A DNA stretch of 38,150 bases, taken from Pseudomonas palmensis. Its GTDB lineage: Bacteria > Pseudomonadota > Gammaproteobacteria > Pseudomonadales > Pseudomonadaceae. The notes under the pieces are model-generated. The model was not told the origin of the DNA and did not search any database. It was given only the letters and a program-made list of their open reading frames with translations. The stretch lies in contig NZ_JAFKEC010000057.1 in the NCBI RefSeq assembly GCF_017848315.1, positions 1 to 38,150 of the forward strand, written 5' to 3'. Position 1 is the first letter of the stretch. Each line of letters starts with the position of its first letter. A program made the position numbers and the translations under genes. Below, piece by piece: positions 1 to 8,932 of this stretch.

Positions 1-3000
1 CTGGTGGCGGTGGCCAAACGGTCGGCCTTCGTCGACGGCCTCATGCCGATAGTGCGCAGCACGGGCCAATACAGGCTGTGGAACGAAGACCTGGCAAGCT
101 ACCGTCATGCCCACCCTTTGCCTGAAACCCTGGTGCCGCGCAGCGATGGCTTGTATGAGGATGCAGGCGCGCTGTGGCTCAGGCATGAAGGGCAGACCTA
201 TCAGGTTCAGCAGCGCGATGGGCGCTGGGTTATGGTGCACCCGCAGCGTGCCGAAGCCTACTCGCCCGGCCTGGAAACCAATGGCGAAGGCGCCTGGCGC
301 CTGCCTGGCGAGCATGCGCTGCAGTGGGCGGGCAATGCCCTGCTGGTGCGGCGCCTGGGCCCGCTGGCCGAAGGGCTGAGCGATGCGCAGATCGACCAGG
401 TCATGGTGATTGCCGGTATGGACGAGGCGCGTTTGCGCGGCCTGCACGTGGAGAACCGGGGCATGCCGGTTCGCCTGCGCGATACCCTGGTCCGCTTCGG
501 TATCGATACGCGCATCTCGACATTCTTCGAGCGCCTGCACCGGCAAACCGATGCCCAGGGCCTGGACCCTGAGCTCCATGCCTTCTGCAGAGAGCATCTG
601 CAGGGTGTCGAAGACGCGGGGCAGGACTCGGAGCTCGATCACATCTGGGAGCAGATGCCGCGCTTGCGCTTCGAACTGTTCGAGCACCTTGAGGCGGCCA
701 CGCTGACCGCTGCCGATAGCCGTGTGAGCCTGTTGCAACGTGACTTTCCCGGGCTGGCGCGACGCTATGCCCAGGCGCTGGCAGAGCAGGCCGATGCCAC
801 GCAGCGCCAGATGATGGATCAGACTCGGCGCATTCCCCTGGCGGTCGCCGAGCAGGCACGCCACACCTTGCGTGAGGCGCGATTGAGCAGGGCGCTGGAG
901 GGGTTGTGCCTGCAGAACGTGCACAGTGACGACAGCGTGGGCCTGGCCTTCGGCTTGCTGCGACGCATGCCGGCCTGGCCCGACGGGCTGAACCTGGAGC
1001 TGCGCGAAGGTTCGTCCAGCGGGCGGGTGATCGAGCGCCAGTTGTCACTCAGCGATACCCGCCAGACCCGCGTGCTGGTGCGTCGCGACGGGCAGTTTTC
1101 GGTGTACGACACTGAAGGCTACGAGCTCGACGACGAGATCCCGGCGCCCCAGGGGATGTTCGAGGCGATTGCCTGCTGCCTGACGCGCGAGCAGCGTCGC
1201 GCCCTGGGCTGGACGCGTCATGACAGCGCGGCACAAATGCGCCAGGCCCTGGCTGCGCGGGCCCTGGCCAATCCCTCCGAGGCCGCGCAACTGATCGGAC
1301 AGGCGCGCTCGACCGGGCGCTTCAGCCCGCCCCAGCGCTTGCCCGACGGTCGCATCGGGTATCCGCTCAGTGGCCGGGGCAGTGCGACACGACGGTCCCT
1401 GGTCAGTGTGGTGCGTGTGCTGTTCCCGGGCTATGACCAACTCCAGATCGATGTGCTTCTGACTGAACTGCAGGGGGGCTCGGTTGAACCGATGACGGCA
1501 CTGATGCGCCTGCTGGACCAGTACCAGCGCCTCGATGCGAGCCTGCAGCTGTGGTGTCGGGAGGTCTTTGGCCAGTCCCGCGAGTGGCGACGCCTGGTGG
1601 CCGATGAGCTGCGCCGGTGCTGGCGACGACAGACCGATCGCGTGACCAATGGGGGTGGCACGCTGATCGGCTATCGTCTGAACCTGGTGGCGATGCCGGT
1701 GGGGCATCTGCCGCCGCTGGGGGCCGGTATCGATTTTTCCCACGTGATAGACCTGAGCCTGGTGGGCATGGGGCTGACCGAGCTGTCGAACAGCTTCCTG
1801 CAACGCTTTGTCGGCGTGCGCTGGCTCAACCTGGCCAACAACCGCTTCGGGCGCATACCGCCTGCCTTGAACGGCATGAACTGGTTGCGTGAGGTGAACC
1901 TGAACCTCAACCAGATCAACCTGCGCAACACCGGGGTCAATACCCTTGCGTCCCTGCATCGGCTTGAAGTGCTGAACCTGGACAACAATCCCATCGAGAT
2001 CCTGCCGAACATGGCCGGCATGTACAACTTGCGCCACGTGTGGTTGCGCAGCACGCGCCTGCAGCTGTTCCCGACCGGGTTGCTCGAATGTCCGTTTCTG
2101 GATGTGGTCGACTTGCGCGACAACCTCATCACCCAGTTGCCGGAGACGTTCTTCGTGCCCGAGTCGCTGAACATCTACCTGCTCCAGCGTAACCCCCTGC
2201 CGCAGGCCACCTGGGACCGCATCAACGATCTGCAGCAGTTGCTGCCCGTGGTGGAGGCTGCGGCCGGTGTCATGGTACGTGCTGAAACGACTGCGCAAGC
2301 CCGCGCACTGTGGCTGGAGCTGGCGAACGAGGCGCAGCTGGATGTGCGCAGCCGTTACTGGGACAGCCTGATTGCAGAGCCTGGCGCCGCAGACTTCTTC
2401 CAGTTGCTGACCGAACTGACCGGGTCGGCGGATTTCCAGCATACCCGGGCCGAACTGGACCAGCGCGTGTGGCGCATGCTCGAGGCGATGGCGCAGCACA
2501 CGGCGCTGCGCGAGGAACTGTTCGAGCTGGCGGCCAGCCCGACCACGTGCGTGGACAGCGTGTCGTCCACCTACAGTGCGCTCGAAGTGCGGTTTTTGCT
2601 GTTTCAGACCGTGCGCGCAGACAGCCCGAACGAGCAGCAGGGCGAAGCGTTGCTCGCCTTCGCGCGGCGTCTGTTTCGTCTTGAACAGGTCGAACAGTTC
2701 GCGCGTGCCGACATCCAGGCCAGGACGCAGGAGGCGCGTGGGGTGGACGAGGTCGAGGTGAGCCTGGCCTATCGCACCCGTCTGGCCGCTGCACTGGACC
2801 TGCCCGGGCAACCGCGCAACATGCAGTTCGCCGAAGTGGCCGCCGTGGCACCGGCACAGATACACGAGGCCCAGCGGGTCGTGCTGGCTGCCGAGCAGAC
2901 CGACCAGCTGGCAACGTTCATCAGCGGCCGGGATTTCTGGCTGGCCTACCTGCGCCAGGCTCACGAAGGCGAGTTCGAGCAGGTCGAACAACCGTTCTGG

Positions 3001-3162
3001 GATCGACTCGAGGTGCTGGCCGCGCAACAGGGCACGCTGCAGGAAGGGGTGTACCTGACGCGAATGAACGCATTGCGCAGCGAACGCGAGGCGGCAGTGC
3101 AGGTGCTGGCATTGCGCCTGACCCAGGCGGCGCTGGAGGCTGCCGCGCCGCCTGCGGGCTAG
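1..3162 (+). CDS. LRR and NEL-type E3 ubiquitin ligase domain protein, 5' end missing
   Basis: The frame is open to base 1, so the true start lies outside the window; the GTG at 4 is not a credible start. Residues are numbered from that GTG. About residues 20-110 form a beta-rich module (GLYEDAGALWLRHEGQTYQV). Residues about 580-735 hold six or so leucine-rich repeats with LxxLxLxxNxL spacing. The C-terminal region from about 780 to 1052 looks like a NEL domain: Cys849 and Asp851 lie in TTCVDSVSSTYSALEV, matching the catalytic CxD motif of the IpaH/SspH ligases. In that family the cysteine carries ubiquitin as a thioester and the LRRs choose the host target. Pseudomonas relatives usually carry a dermonecrotic-toxin-like N-terminal region, which here would lie upstream. 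No secretion genes are nearby. A role as an effector or toxin acting on eukaryotic cells is inferred. Confidence 0.8.
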   Translation: MVAVAKRSAFVDGLMPIVRSTGQYRLWNEDLASYRHAHPLPETLVPRSDGLYEDAGALWLRHEGQTYQVQQRDGRWVMVHPQRAEAYSPGLETNGEGAWRLPGEHALQWAGNALLVRRLGPLAEGLSDAQIDQVMVIAGMDEARLRGLHVENRGMPVRLRDTLVRFGIDTRISTFFERLHRQTDAQGLDPELHAFCREHLQGVEDAGQDSELDHIWEQMPRLRFELFEHLEAATLTAADSRVSLLQRDFPGLARRYAQALAEQADATQRQMMDQTRRIPLAVAEQARHTLREARLSRALEGLCLQNVHSDDSVGLAFGLLRRMPAWPDGLNLELREGSSSGRVIERQLSLSDTRQTRVLVRRDGQFSVYDTEGYELDDEIPAPQGMFEAIACCLTREQRRALGWTRHDSAAQMRQALAARALANPSEAAQLIGQARSTGRFSPPQRLPDGRIGYPLSGRGSATRRSLVSVVRVLFPGYDQLQIDVLLTELQGGSVEPMTALMRLLDQYQRLDASLQLWCREVFGQSREWRRLVADELRRCWRRQTDRVTNGGGTLIGYRLNLVAMPVGHLPPLGAGIDFSHVIDLSLVGMGLTELSNSFLQRFVGVRWLNLANNRFGRIPPALNGMNWLREVNLNLNQINLRNTGVNTLASLHRLEVLNLDNNPIEILPNMAGMYNLRHVWLRSTRLQLFPTGLLECPFLDVVDLRDNLITQLPETFFVPESLNIYLLQRNPLPQATWDRINDLQQLLPVVEAAAGVMVRAETTAQARALWLELANEAQLDVRSRYWDSLIAEPGAADFFQLLTELTGSADFQHTRAELDQRVWRMLEAMAQHTALREELFELAASPTTCVDSVSSTYSALEVRFLLFQTVRADSPNEQQGEALLAFARRLFRLEQVEQFARADIQARTQEARGVDEVEVSLAYRTRLAAALDLPGQPRNMQFAEVAAVAPAQIHEAQRVVLAAEQTDQLATFISGRDFWLAYLRQAHEGEFEQVEQPFWDRLEVLAAQQGTLQEGVYLTRMNALRSEREAAVQVLALRLTQAALEAAAPPAG

Positions 3163-3298
3163 CGCCGGGGGCTGTGCAGGCAGTGGCCAAACCAGTCATC
3201 CAGATTGACAGCTTTGGCCATTGTCGCTGCGCGCTGGTGGCGCGACTATCGTCAGATCATTCGTTCTATTCCAACAATAAGAAACGAGGAGTCTGGCA
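3163..3298 (+). promoter_or_regulatory. Leader of the beta-oxidation operon
   Basis: This 136-base gap must hold the promoter of the five-gene operon unless it reads through from upstream. A perfect TTGACA lies at 3205-3210, but no acceptable -10 hexamer follows at 16-18 bases, so I do not call a sigma70 promoter. A clear Shine-Dalgarno, GAGGAG at 3286-3291, precedes the ATG at 3299 by 7 bases. No regulator gene is adjacent. Confidence 0.35.
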
Positions 3299-4951
3299 AT
3301 GCGTGATTACCACGACGCGCAGCGTGCTTTCGATTACCTGCACACTGCCGATGCCGTGCTGGCGGGCAACCTGGGTGCGCTCAACGCCTGCGTCGAGTGT
3401 TGCGACCGGCACGCCGCCGAGGGCGGCGTGGCCTTGTACTGGGAGCGCCACGACGGGGCCTGCGCGCAGTACACCTTTGCCGACCTGCAGCAGCGCGCCG
3501 CACGCCTGGCCAATGTGCTCAAGGCGCAAGGCGTGGGGCCGGGCGACCGGGTGGCGGGGCTGCTGCCGCGCACCGTCGAGCTGCTGGTCACGGTGCTCGC
3601 CACCTGGCGACTGGGGGCGGTCTACCAGCCCCTGTTCACTGCCTTCGGGCCCAAGGCCATCGAGCACCGCCTGCACAGTTCCGGCGCCCGCGTGGTGGTC
3701 ACCGACCGCACCAACCGCCCGAAGCTCGACGAGGTCGAGGGCTGTGCGCGGATCATTACCGTCGATGCCCAGGCCGGCAGCGGCGACCTGGATTTTCACA
3801 CTGCCCTCGACGCTGCCAGCGCCGACTGCGCGCCTGTGCTGTTGTCCGGGGAGGCCCCCTTCCTGCTGATGTTCACCTCCGGCACCACCGGCCCGGCCAA
3901 GCCGCTGGAGGTGCCGTTGCGGGCCATCGTGGCGTTTCAGGGCTACATGCGCGACGCCATCGACCTGCGCCCCGAAGACAACTTCTGGAACCTGGCCGAC
4001 CCCGGCTGGGCCTACGGCCTGTACTACGCCGTCACCGGGCCGCTGGCGCTGGGCCAGGCCACCACCTTCTTCGACGGCCCGTTCAGTGTCGAAAGTACCT
4101 GCCGGGTGATCGACAAGTACGCCATCACCAACCTGGCCGGGTCGCCCACGGCCTATCGCATGCTGATCGCTGCCGGCCAGGCCTTCGCCGAGCCGATCAA
4201 GGGCCGCCTGCGGGTGGTCAGCAGCGCCGGCGAACCGCTCAACCCGGAAGTGATCCGCTGGTTCGCCGAACACCTGCAGGTGCCCATCCACGATCACTAT
4301 GGCCAGACCGAACTGGGCATGGTGCTGTGCAACCACCACGGCCTGCGTCACCCGGTGCACCTGGGCTCGGCCGGCTTTGCCATCCCGGGTCATCGCATCG
4401 TTGTGCTTGATGAACAGCAGCACGAACTGCCGCCCGGCCAGCCCGGCATCCTCGCGGTGGACCGCGAGCAGTCACCGCTGTGCTGGTTCGGTGGCTACCA
4501 CGGGGTGCAGACCAAGGCCTTCGTCGGCAAGTACTACCTCAGCGGCGACACGGTGGAGCTGAACCAGGACGGCAGCATCAGCTTTGTCGGGCGCAGCGAC
4601 GACGTGATCACCACCTCCGGGTATCGGGTCGGGCCGTTCGATGTGGAAAGCGCGCTGATCGAGCACCCGGCGGTGATCGAGGCCGCCGTGGTCGGCAAGC
4701 CGGACCCGGAGCGCACCGAACTGATCAAGGCGTTCGTGGTGCTGGCCAGCGGCGTGGAGGGCACGCCGGAGCTGGCCGAAAACCTGCGCCAGCATGTGCG
4801 CCAGCGCCTTTATGCACATGCCTACCCGCGCGAAATCGAATTTGTCGGCGAGCTGCCCAAGACCCCGAGCGGCAAGCTGCAGCGTTTCATCCTGCGCAAT
4901 CAGGAAATAGCCAAACAACACACCGCGCCGGCGCCCGTCGCCAGCGCCTGA
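3299..4951 (+). CDS. fadDx: Acyl-CoA synthetase (AMP-forming), FadDx-like
   Basis: It activates a carboxylic acid with ATP and CoA to the acyl-CoA, through an acyl-adenylate. The 550-residue protein has the ANL layout: P-loop MFTSGTTGPAKPLEVP (about 191-206, a variant of TSGTTGxPKG), aromatic region NLADPGWAYGLYYAVTGPL, A5 motif HDHYGQTELGM, hinge GRSDDVITTSGYRVGPFDVE, and catalytic Lys526 in TPSGK. The sequence is nearer to acetyl/medium-chain synthetases than to long-chain FadD. It is first in an operon whose other genes complete one turn of beta-oxidation, so it probably feeds short- or branched-chain acids into that turn. The set matches in order and type the P. putida KT2440 genes I recall as PP_2213-PP_2217, from which the symbol is taken. 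The exact substrate cannot be read from sequence. Confidence 0.85.
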   Translation: MRDYHDAQRAFDYLHTADAVLAGNLGALNACVECCDRHAAEGGVALYWERHDGACAQYTFADLQQRAARLANVLKAQGVGPGDRVAGLLPRTVELLVTVLATWRLGAVYQPLFTAFGPKAIEHRLHSSGARVVVTDRTNRPKLDEVEGCARIITVDAQAGSGDLDFHTALDAASADCAPVLLSGEAPFLLMFTSGTTGPAKPLEVPLRAIVAFQGYMRDAIDLRPEDNFWNLADPGWAYGLYYAVTGPLALGQATTFFDGPFSVESTCRVIDKYAITNLAGSPTAYRMLIAAGQAFAEPIKGRLRVVSSAGEPLNPEVIRWFAEHLQVPIHDHYGQTELGMVLCNHHGLRHPVHLGSAGFAIPGHRIVVLDEQQHELPPGQPGILAVDREQSPLCWFGGYHGVQTKAFVGKYYLSGDTVELNQDGSISFVGRSDDVITTSGYRVGPFDVESALIEHPAVIEAAVVGKPDPERTELIKAFVVLASGVEGTPELAENLRQHVRQRLYAHAYPREIEFVGELPKTPSGKLQRFILRNQEIAKQHTAPAPVASA

Positions 4952-4960
4952 GGACCCCTT

Positions 4961-5728
4961 ATGCAAATTGCCAACAAGAACTTCATCGTCAGCGGCGCCG
5001 CCTCCGGGCTGGGCGCCGCCACCGCCGAGATGCTGATCGGCGCCGGTGCCCAGGTGATGCTGGTGGACCTTAACGCCGAGGCCGTTGCAGCCAAGGCGCA
5101 AGCCCTGGGTGACAAGGCCCGTTTCGCCGTGGCCGACATCAGTCAGGAGGCCCCGGCCAAGGCCGCCGTGGACGCGGCCGTCAGCGCCTTTGGCAGCCTC
5201 CACGGGCTGGTCAACTGTGCCGGCATCGTCGGCGCCGAGAAGGTCCTGGGCAGGCAGGGGCCGCACGGCCTGGACAGCTTCAGCCGGGTGATCAACGTCA
5301 ACCTGATCGGCAGCTTCAACCTGCTGCGCCTGGTGGCAGCGGCCATGGCCGAAGGCGGTGCCGACGCCGACGGCGAGCGCGGGGTGATCATCAATACCGC
5401 CTCCATCGCCGCCTATGACGGGCAGATCGGCCAGGCGGCCTACGCTGCCTCCAAGGGCGCGATTGCCAGCCTGACCCTGCCGGCCGCCCGCGAACTGGCG
5501 CGCTTCGGTATCCGCGTGATGACCATCGCGCCGGGCATCTTCGAAACCCCGATGATGGCCGGCATGACCCAGGTAGTACGCGACTCGCTGGCGGCCGGTG
5601 TGCCGTTCCCGCCGCGTCTGGGGCGCCCGCAGGAGTACGCGGCGCTGGCGCGTCACATCATTGAAAACAGCATGCTCAACGGCGAGGTGATCCGCCTCGA
5701 CGGTGCCTTGCGCATGGCTGCCAAGTAA
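4961..5728 (+). CDS. fadB2x: 3-hydroxyacyl-CoA dehydrogenase type II (HSD10-like SDR)
   Basis: This short-chain dehydrogenase of 255 residues oxidises a 3-hydroxyacyl-CoA to the 3-ketoacyl-CoA with NAD+. The N-terminal Rossmann motif is SGAASGLGAA (about 11-20), followed by NCAGI and the catalytic Ser148, Tyr161 and Lys165 (INTASIAAYDG, YAASK). The stretch after NCAGI, the phrase VINVNLIGSFN and the C-terminal NGEVIRLDGALRM closely match human HSD17B10, which acts on 2-methyl-3-hydroxybutyryl-CoA in isoleucine breakdown. That resemblance suggests use of alpha-methyl short-chain substrates, though straight short chains are equally possible. It starts 9 bases after the synthetase stop, with GAGGA at the stop codon serving as ribosome site. 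It replaces the usual bifunctional FadB in this operon. Confidence 0.88.
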   Translation: MQIANKNFIVSGAASGLGAATAEMLIGAGAQVMLVDLNAEAVAAKAQALGDKARFAVADISQEAPAKAAVDAAVSAFGSLHGLVNCAGIVGAEKVLGRQGPHGLDSFSRVINVNLIGSFNLLRLVAAAMAEGGADADGERGVIINTASIAAYDGQIGQAAYAASKGAIASLTLPAARELARFGIRVMTIAPGIFETPMMAGMTQVVRDSLAAGVPFPPRLGRPQEYAALARHIIENSMLNGEVIRLDGALRMAAK

Positions 5729-5742
5729 TTCAGGAGAACCGC

Positions 5743-6936
5743 ATGAGCATGTCCCATGATCCCATCGTAATCGTCAGCGCCGTGCGCACGCCCATGGGCG
5801 GCCTGCAGGGCGATCTCAAAAGCCTGACTGCACCGCAACTGGGCGCTGCCGCCATTCGCGCAGCCGTCGAGCGTGCGGGCGTGGCTGCCGACAGCGTCGA
5901 CCAGGTGCTGTTCGGCTGCGTGCTGCCAGCCGGTCTCGGCCAGGCCCCGGCACGCCAGGCGGCCCTGGGGGCCGGCCTGGACAAAGGCACCACCTGCACC
6001 ACCCTGAACAAGATGTGCGGCTCGGGCATGCAAGCCGCGATCATGGCCCATGACCTGCTGCTGGCCGGTACCGCCGAGGTGGTGGTGGCCGGCGGCATGG
6101 AGAGCATGTCCAACGCCCCGTACCTGCTGGACAAGGCGCGCAGCGGCTACCGCATGGGGCACGGCAAGGTCATCGACCACATGTTTTTCGACGGTCTGGA
6201 AGATGCCTACGACAAGGGTCGCCTGATGGGCACCTTTGCCGAGGACTGCGCCCAGGCCCAGGGCTTCAGCCGCCAGGCTCAGGACGACTTTGCGATTGCC
6301 TCGCTGACCCGTGCGCAACAGGCGATCGAGAACGGCAGCTTTGCCGCCGAGATCGTGCCGGTGGAGGTGACCGAGGGCAGGCAGACCCGCCTGGTCAGCC
6401 ACGACGAACAGCCGCCCAAGGCCCGCCTGGACAAGATCGCGCAGCTCAGGCCGGCGTTTCGCGAAGGCGGTACGGTCACGGCAGCCAACTCCAGCTCGAT
6501 TTCCGACGGTGCGGCGGCGCTGGTGCTGATGCGCAGGTCCCAGGCCGAGCAGCGCGGCCTCAAGCCACTGGCGGTGATCCACGGGCATGCGGCGTTCGCC
6601 GACGAGCCTGCACTGTTCCCCACCGCGCCGATCGGCGCCATCGATGCGCTGCTCAAGCGCACCGGCTGGAGCCTGACCGAGGTCGACCTGTTCGAAATCA
6701 ACGAGGCGTTCGCGGTGGTCACCCTGGCGGCGATGAAGCAGCTGGACCTGCCCCACGACAAGGTCAACATCCACGGTGGCGCCTGCGCCCTGGGCCACCC
6801 CATCGGTGCATCGGGCGCACGTATTCTGGTGACCCTGCTTGCCGCGCTGCGCCAGAAGGGCCTGCGCCGCGGCATCGCGGCCATCTGCATCGGCGGTGGC
6901 GAAGCCACGGCCATGGCTGTCGAGTGTCTGGACTGA
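5743..6936 (+). CDS. fadAx: Acetyl-CoA acyltransferase (thiolase)
   Basis: It cleaves 3-ketoacyl-CoA with CoA, releasing acetyl-CoA (or propionyl-CoA from 2-methyl-3-ketoacyl-CoA). The 397 residues are a full thiolase: nucleophile Cys92 in NKMCGSGMQA, NEAF motif, His352 in GGACALGHPIGASG, and acid/base Cys382 in AICIGGGE. The protein resembles biosynthetic/degradative acetyl-CoA acetyltransferases as well as FadA. The start at 5743 is supported by CAGGAG 7 bases upstream; an ATG two codons later is possible. It lies 14 bases after the dehydrogenase gene, so the two consecutive steps are translated from one message. Confidence 0.9.
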   Translation: MSMSHDPIVIVSAVRTPMGGLQGDLKSLTAPQLGAAAIRAAVERAGVAADSVDQVLFGCVLPAGLGQAPARQAALGAGLDKGTTCTTLNKMCGSGMQAAIMAHDLLLAGTAEVVVAGGMESMSNAPYLLDKARSGYRMGHGKVIDHMFFDGLEDAYDKGRLMGTFAEDCAQAQGFSRQAQDDFAIASLTRAQQAIENGSFAAEIVPVEVTEGRQTRLVSHDEQPPKARLDKIAQLRPAFREGGTVTAANSSSISDGAAALVLMRRSQAEQRGLKPLAVIHGHAAFADEPALFPTAPIGAIDALLKRTGWSLTEVDLFEINEAFAVVTLAAMKQLDLPHDKVNIHGGACALGHPIGASGARILVTLLAALRQKGLRRGIAAICIGGGEATAMAVECLD

Positions 6937-6944
6937 GGTGCGCC

Positions 6945-8072
6945 ATGCTAGTCAACGATGAACAACAGCAGATCAGCGACGCCGTTCGCCAGTTTGCCCA
7001 GGAGCGCCTGCGGCCGTTTGCCGAGCAGTGGGACCGCGAGCACCGCTTCCCGCGGGAGGCTATCGAGCAGATGGCCGAGCTGGGCCTGTTCGGCATGCTG
7101 GTGCCGGAGCAGTGGGGCGGCAGCGACACCGGCTATGTCGCCTACGCCATGGCCCTGGAGGAAATCGCCGCCGGCGATGGTGCCTGCTCGACCATCATGA
7201 GCGTGCACAACTCGGTGGGCTGCGTGCCGATCCTCAAGTTCGGCAGCGAGCAGCAGAAGCAGCAGTTTCTGACGCCGCTGGCCACGGGCGCGATGCTCGG
7301 TGCCTTTGCCCTGACCGAGCCCCAGGCGGGCTCCGATGCCAGCAGCCTGAAAACCCGTGCGCGCCTCGAGGGCGATCACTATGTGCTCAACGGCTGCAAG
7401 CAGTTCATCACCTCGGGGCAGAATGCCGGCGTGGTGATCGTGTTCGCGGTGACCGACCCGGCAGCCGGCAAGCGCGGCATCAGTGCCTTTATCGTGCCCA
7501 CCGACTCGCCTGGCTACCAGGTGGCGCGGGTGGAGGACAAGCTCGGCCAGCATGCCTCCGATACCTGCCAGATCGTCTTCGAGAACGTGCGTGTGCCGCT
7601 GGCCAATCGCCTGGGCGAGGAGGGCGAGGGGTACCGGATCGCCCTGGCCAACCTGGAAGGCGGGCGCATCGGTATTGCCGCGCAATCGGTGGGCATGGCG
7701 CGGGCCGCGTTCGAGGTGGCACGTGACTATGCGCGCGAACGCGAGAGCTTCGGCAAGCCCCTGATCGAACACCAGGCGGTGGCGTTTCGCCTGGCCGACA
7801 TGGCCACGCGCATCGCCGTGGCCCGGCAGATGGTGCATCATGCCGCCGCCTTGCGTGATGCCGGGCGCCCGGCGCTGGTGGAGGCCTCGATGGCCAAGCT
7901 GTTTGCTTCGGAAATGGCCGAAAAGGTCTGTTCCGATGCCTTGCAGACCCTGGGCGGTTATGGCTATCTGAGCGACTTCCCGCTGGAGCGGATCTACCGT
8001 GACGTGCGGGTTTGCCAGATCTACGAAGGCACCAGCGACATTCAGCGCATGGTCATTGCGCGCAATCTTTGA
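6945..8072 (+). CDS. Short-chain acyl-CoA dehydrogenase
   Basis: This FAD enzyme makes the first oxidation of the cycle, acyl-CoA to trans-2-enoyl-CoA, passing electrons to ETF. The 375 residues show the standard signatures: FALTEPQAGSDA (N-terminal signature), QFITSGQNAG for flavin contact, LGGYGYLSDFPLERIYRD near the C-terminus, and catalytic base Glu361 in YEGTSDIQRM, the position used by short-chain and short/branched-chain enzymes. I start at the ATG at 6945, because GAGGTG at 6935-6940 fits it and the MLVNDEQQQ N-terminus is typical; a GTG at 6924 would overlap the thiolase. The gap to the thiolase stop is 8 bases. It probably acts on C4-C5 straight or 2-methyl acyl-CoAs. Confidence 0.9.
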   Translation: MLVNDEQQQISDAVRQFAQERLRPFAEQWDREHRFPREAIEQMAELGLFGMLVPEQWGGSDTGYVAYAMALEEIAAGDGACSTIMSVHNSVGCVPILKFGSEQQKQQFLTPLATGAMLGAFALTEPQAGSDASSLKTRARLEGDHYVLNGCKQFITSGQNAGVVIVFAVTDPAAGKRGISAFIVPTDSPGYQVARVEDKLGQHASDTCQIVFENVRVPLANRLGEEGEGYRIALANLEGGRIGIAAQSVGMARAAFEVARDYARERESFGKPLIEHQAVAFRLADMATRIAVARQMVHHAAALRDAGRPALVEASMAKLFASEMAEKVCSDALQTLGGYGYLSDFPLERIYRDVRVCQIYEGTSDIQRMVIARNL

Positions 8073-8086
8073 AGGGAGCAGCTTGC

Positions 8087-8860
8087 ATGAGTTTCGAAAC
8101 CATTCTGTTGGACATCCGTGGCAAGGTCGGCCTGATCACCCTCAACCGGCCCCAGGCGCTCAACGCCCTCAACGCGCAGATCGTGCGCGAGCTGAACCAG
8201 GCGCTGGACCAGCTCGAAGCCGACCCGAACATCGGCTGCGTGGTGCTGACCGGTTCGGAGAAAGCCTTCGCCGCCGGTGCCGATATCAAGGAAATGGCCG
8301 AGCTGAGCTACCCGCAGATCTACATCGACGACCTGTTCAGCGACAGCGACCGCATCGCCAACCGCCGCAAGCCGATCATCGCCGCGGTGTCCGGCTTCGC
8401 CCTGGGCGGTGGTTGCGAGCTGGCACTGATGTGCGACTTCATCCTGGCCGCCGACAATGCCAAGTTCGGTCAGCCTGAAATCAACCTGGGCGTGTTGCCG
8501 GGCATGGGCGGCACCCAGCGCCTGACCCGCGCGGTGGGCAAGGCCAAGGCCATGGAGCTGTGCCTGAGCGGGCGCATGATGGGGGCCGAGGAGGCCGAGC
8601 GTGCCGGCGTGGTGGCGCGTATCGTGCCCAAGGAGCAACTGCTCGAGGAGGCCCTCAAGGTGGCGGCACAGATCGCCAGCAAGTCGGTGCCGGTGGCGAT
8701 GATGGTCAAGGAGAGCATCAACCGTGCTTTCGAGGTGAGCCTGTCCGAAGGCGTGCGCTTCGAGCGCCGGGTGTTCCATGCCGCGTTTGCCACCGAAGAC
8801 CAGAAGGAAGGCATGGCGGCGTTCATCGCCAAGCGCGAGGCCCAGTTCAAGGACCGCTGA
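8087..8860 (+). CDS. fadB1x: Enoyl-CoA hydratase (crotonase)
   Basis: It adds water to trans-2-enoyl-CoA to give the 3-hydroxyacyl-CoA used by the SDR upstream. The 257 residues carry the crotonase features: CoA and oxyanion motif AFAAGADIKEM, second oxyanion motif GFALGGGCELALMCD, and both catalytic glutamates, Glu111 (CELAL) and Glu131 (GQPEINLGVLPGMGGTQRL), 20 residues apart as in rat crotonase. The ATG at 8087 has GGGAG about 10 bases upstream and lies 14 bases after the previous stop. This closes the operon: the five genes together supply every step from free acid to thiolysis. Confidence 0.92.
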   Translation: MSFETILLDIRGKVGLITLNRPQALNALNAQIVRELNQALDQLEADPNIGCVVLTGSEKAFAAGADIKEMAELSYPQIYIDDLFSDSDRIANRRKPIIAAVSGFALGGGCELALMCDFILAADNAKFGQPEINLGVLPGMGGTQRLTRAVGKAKAMELCLSGRMMGAEEAERAGVVARIVPKEQLLEEALKVAAQIASKSVPVAMMVKESINRAFEVSLSEGVRFERRVFHAAFATEDQKEGMAAFIAKREAQFKDR

Positions 8861-8932
8861 GCAACATCTACCACCTGCCCGGCAGGGCGTGACGCTGTAC
8901 TGCGGCTTCTTTACTCACAAGGAAGTCGCATC

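Noticed and set aside
1045..3027. Open minus-strand frame of 660 codons
   Set aside because: Antisense shadow of the LRR/NEL gene; rich in Gln/His/Arg with no domain, as expected from the complement of GC-rich coding sequence.
3205..3233. TTGACA as promoter of the fad operon
   Set aside because: No acceptable -10 at 16-18 bases; a sigma54 reading of TGGCCATTGTCGCTGC also fails on spacing.
8874..8891. CCTGCCCGGCAGG palindrome after the fad operon as a terminator
   Set aside because: Almost no loop and no T-run; it could be chance in GC-rich DNA.
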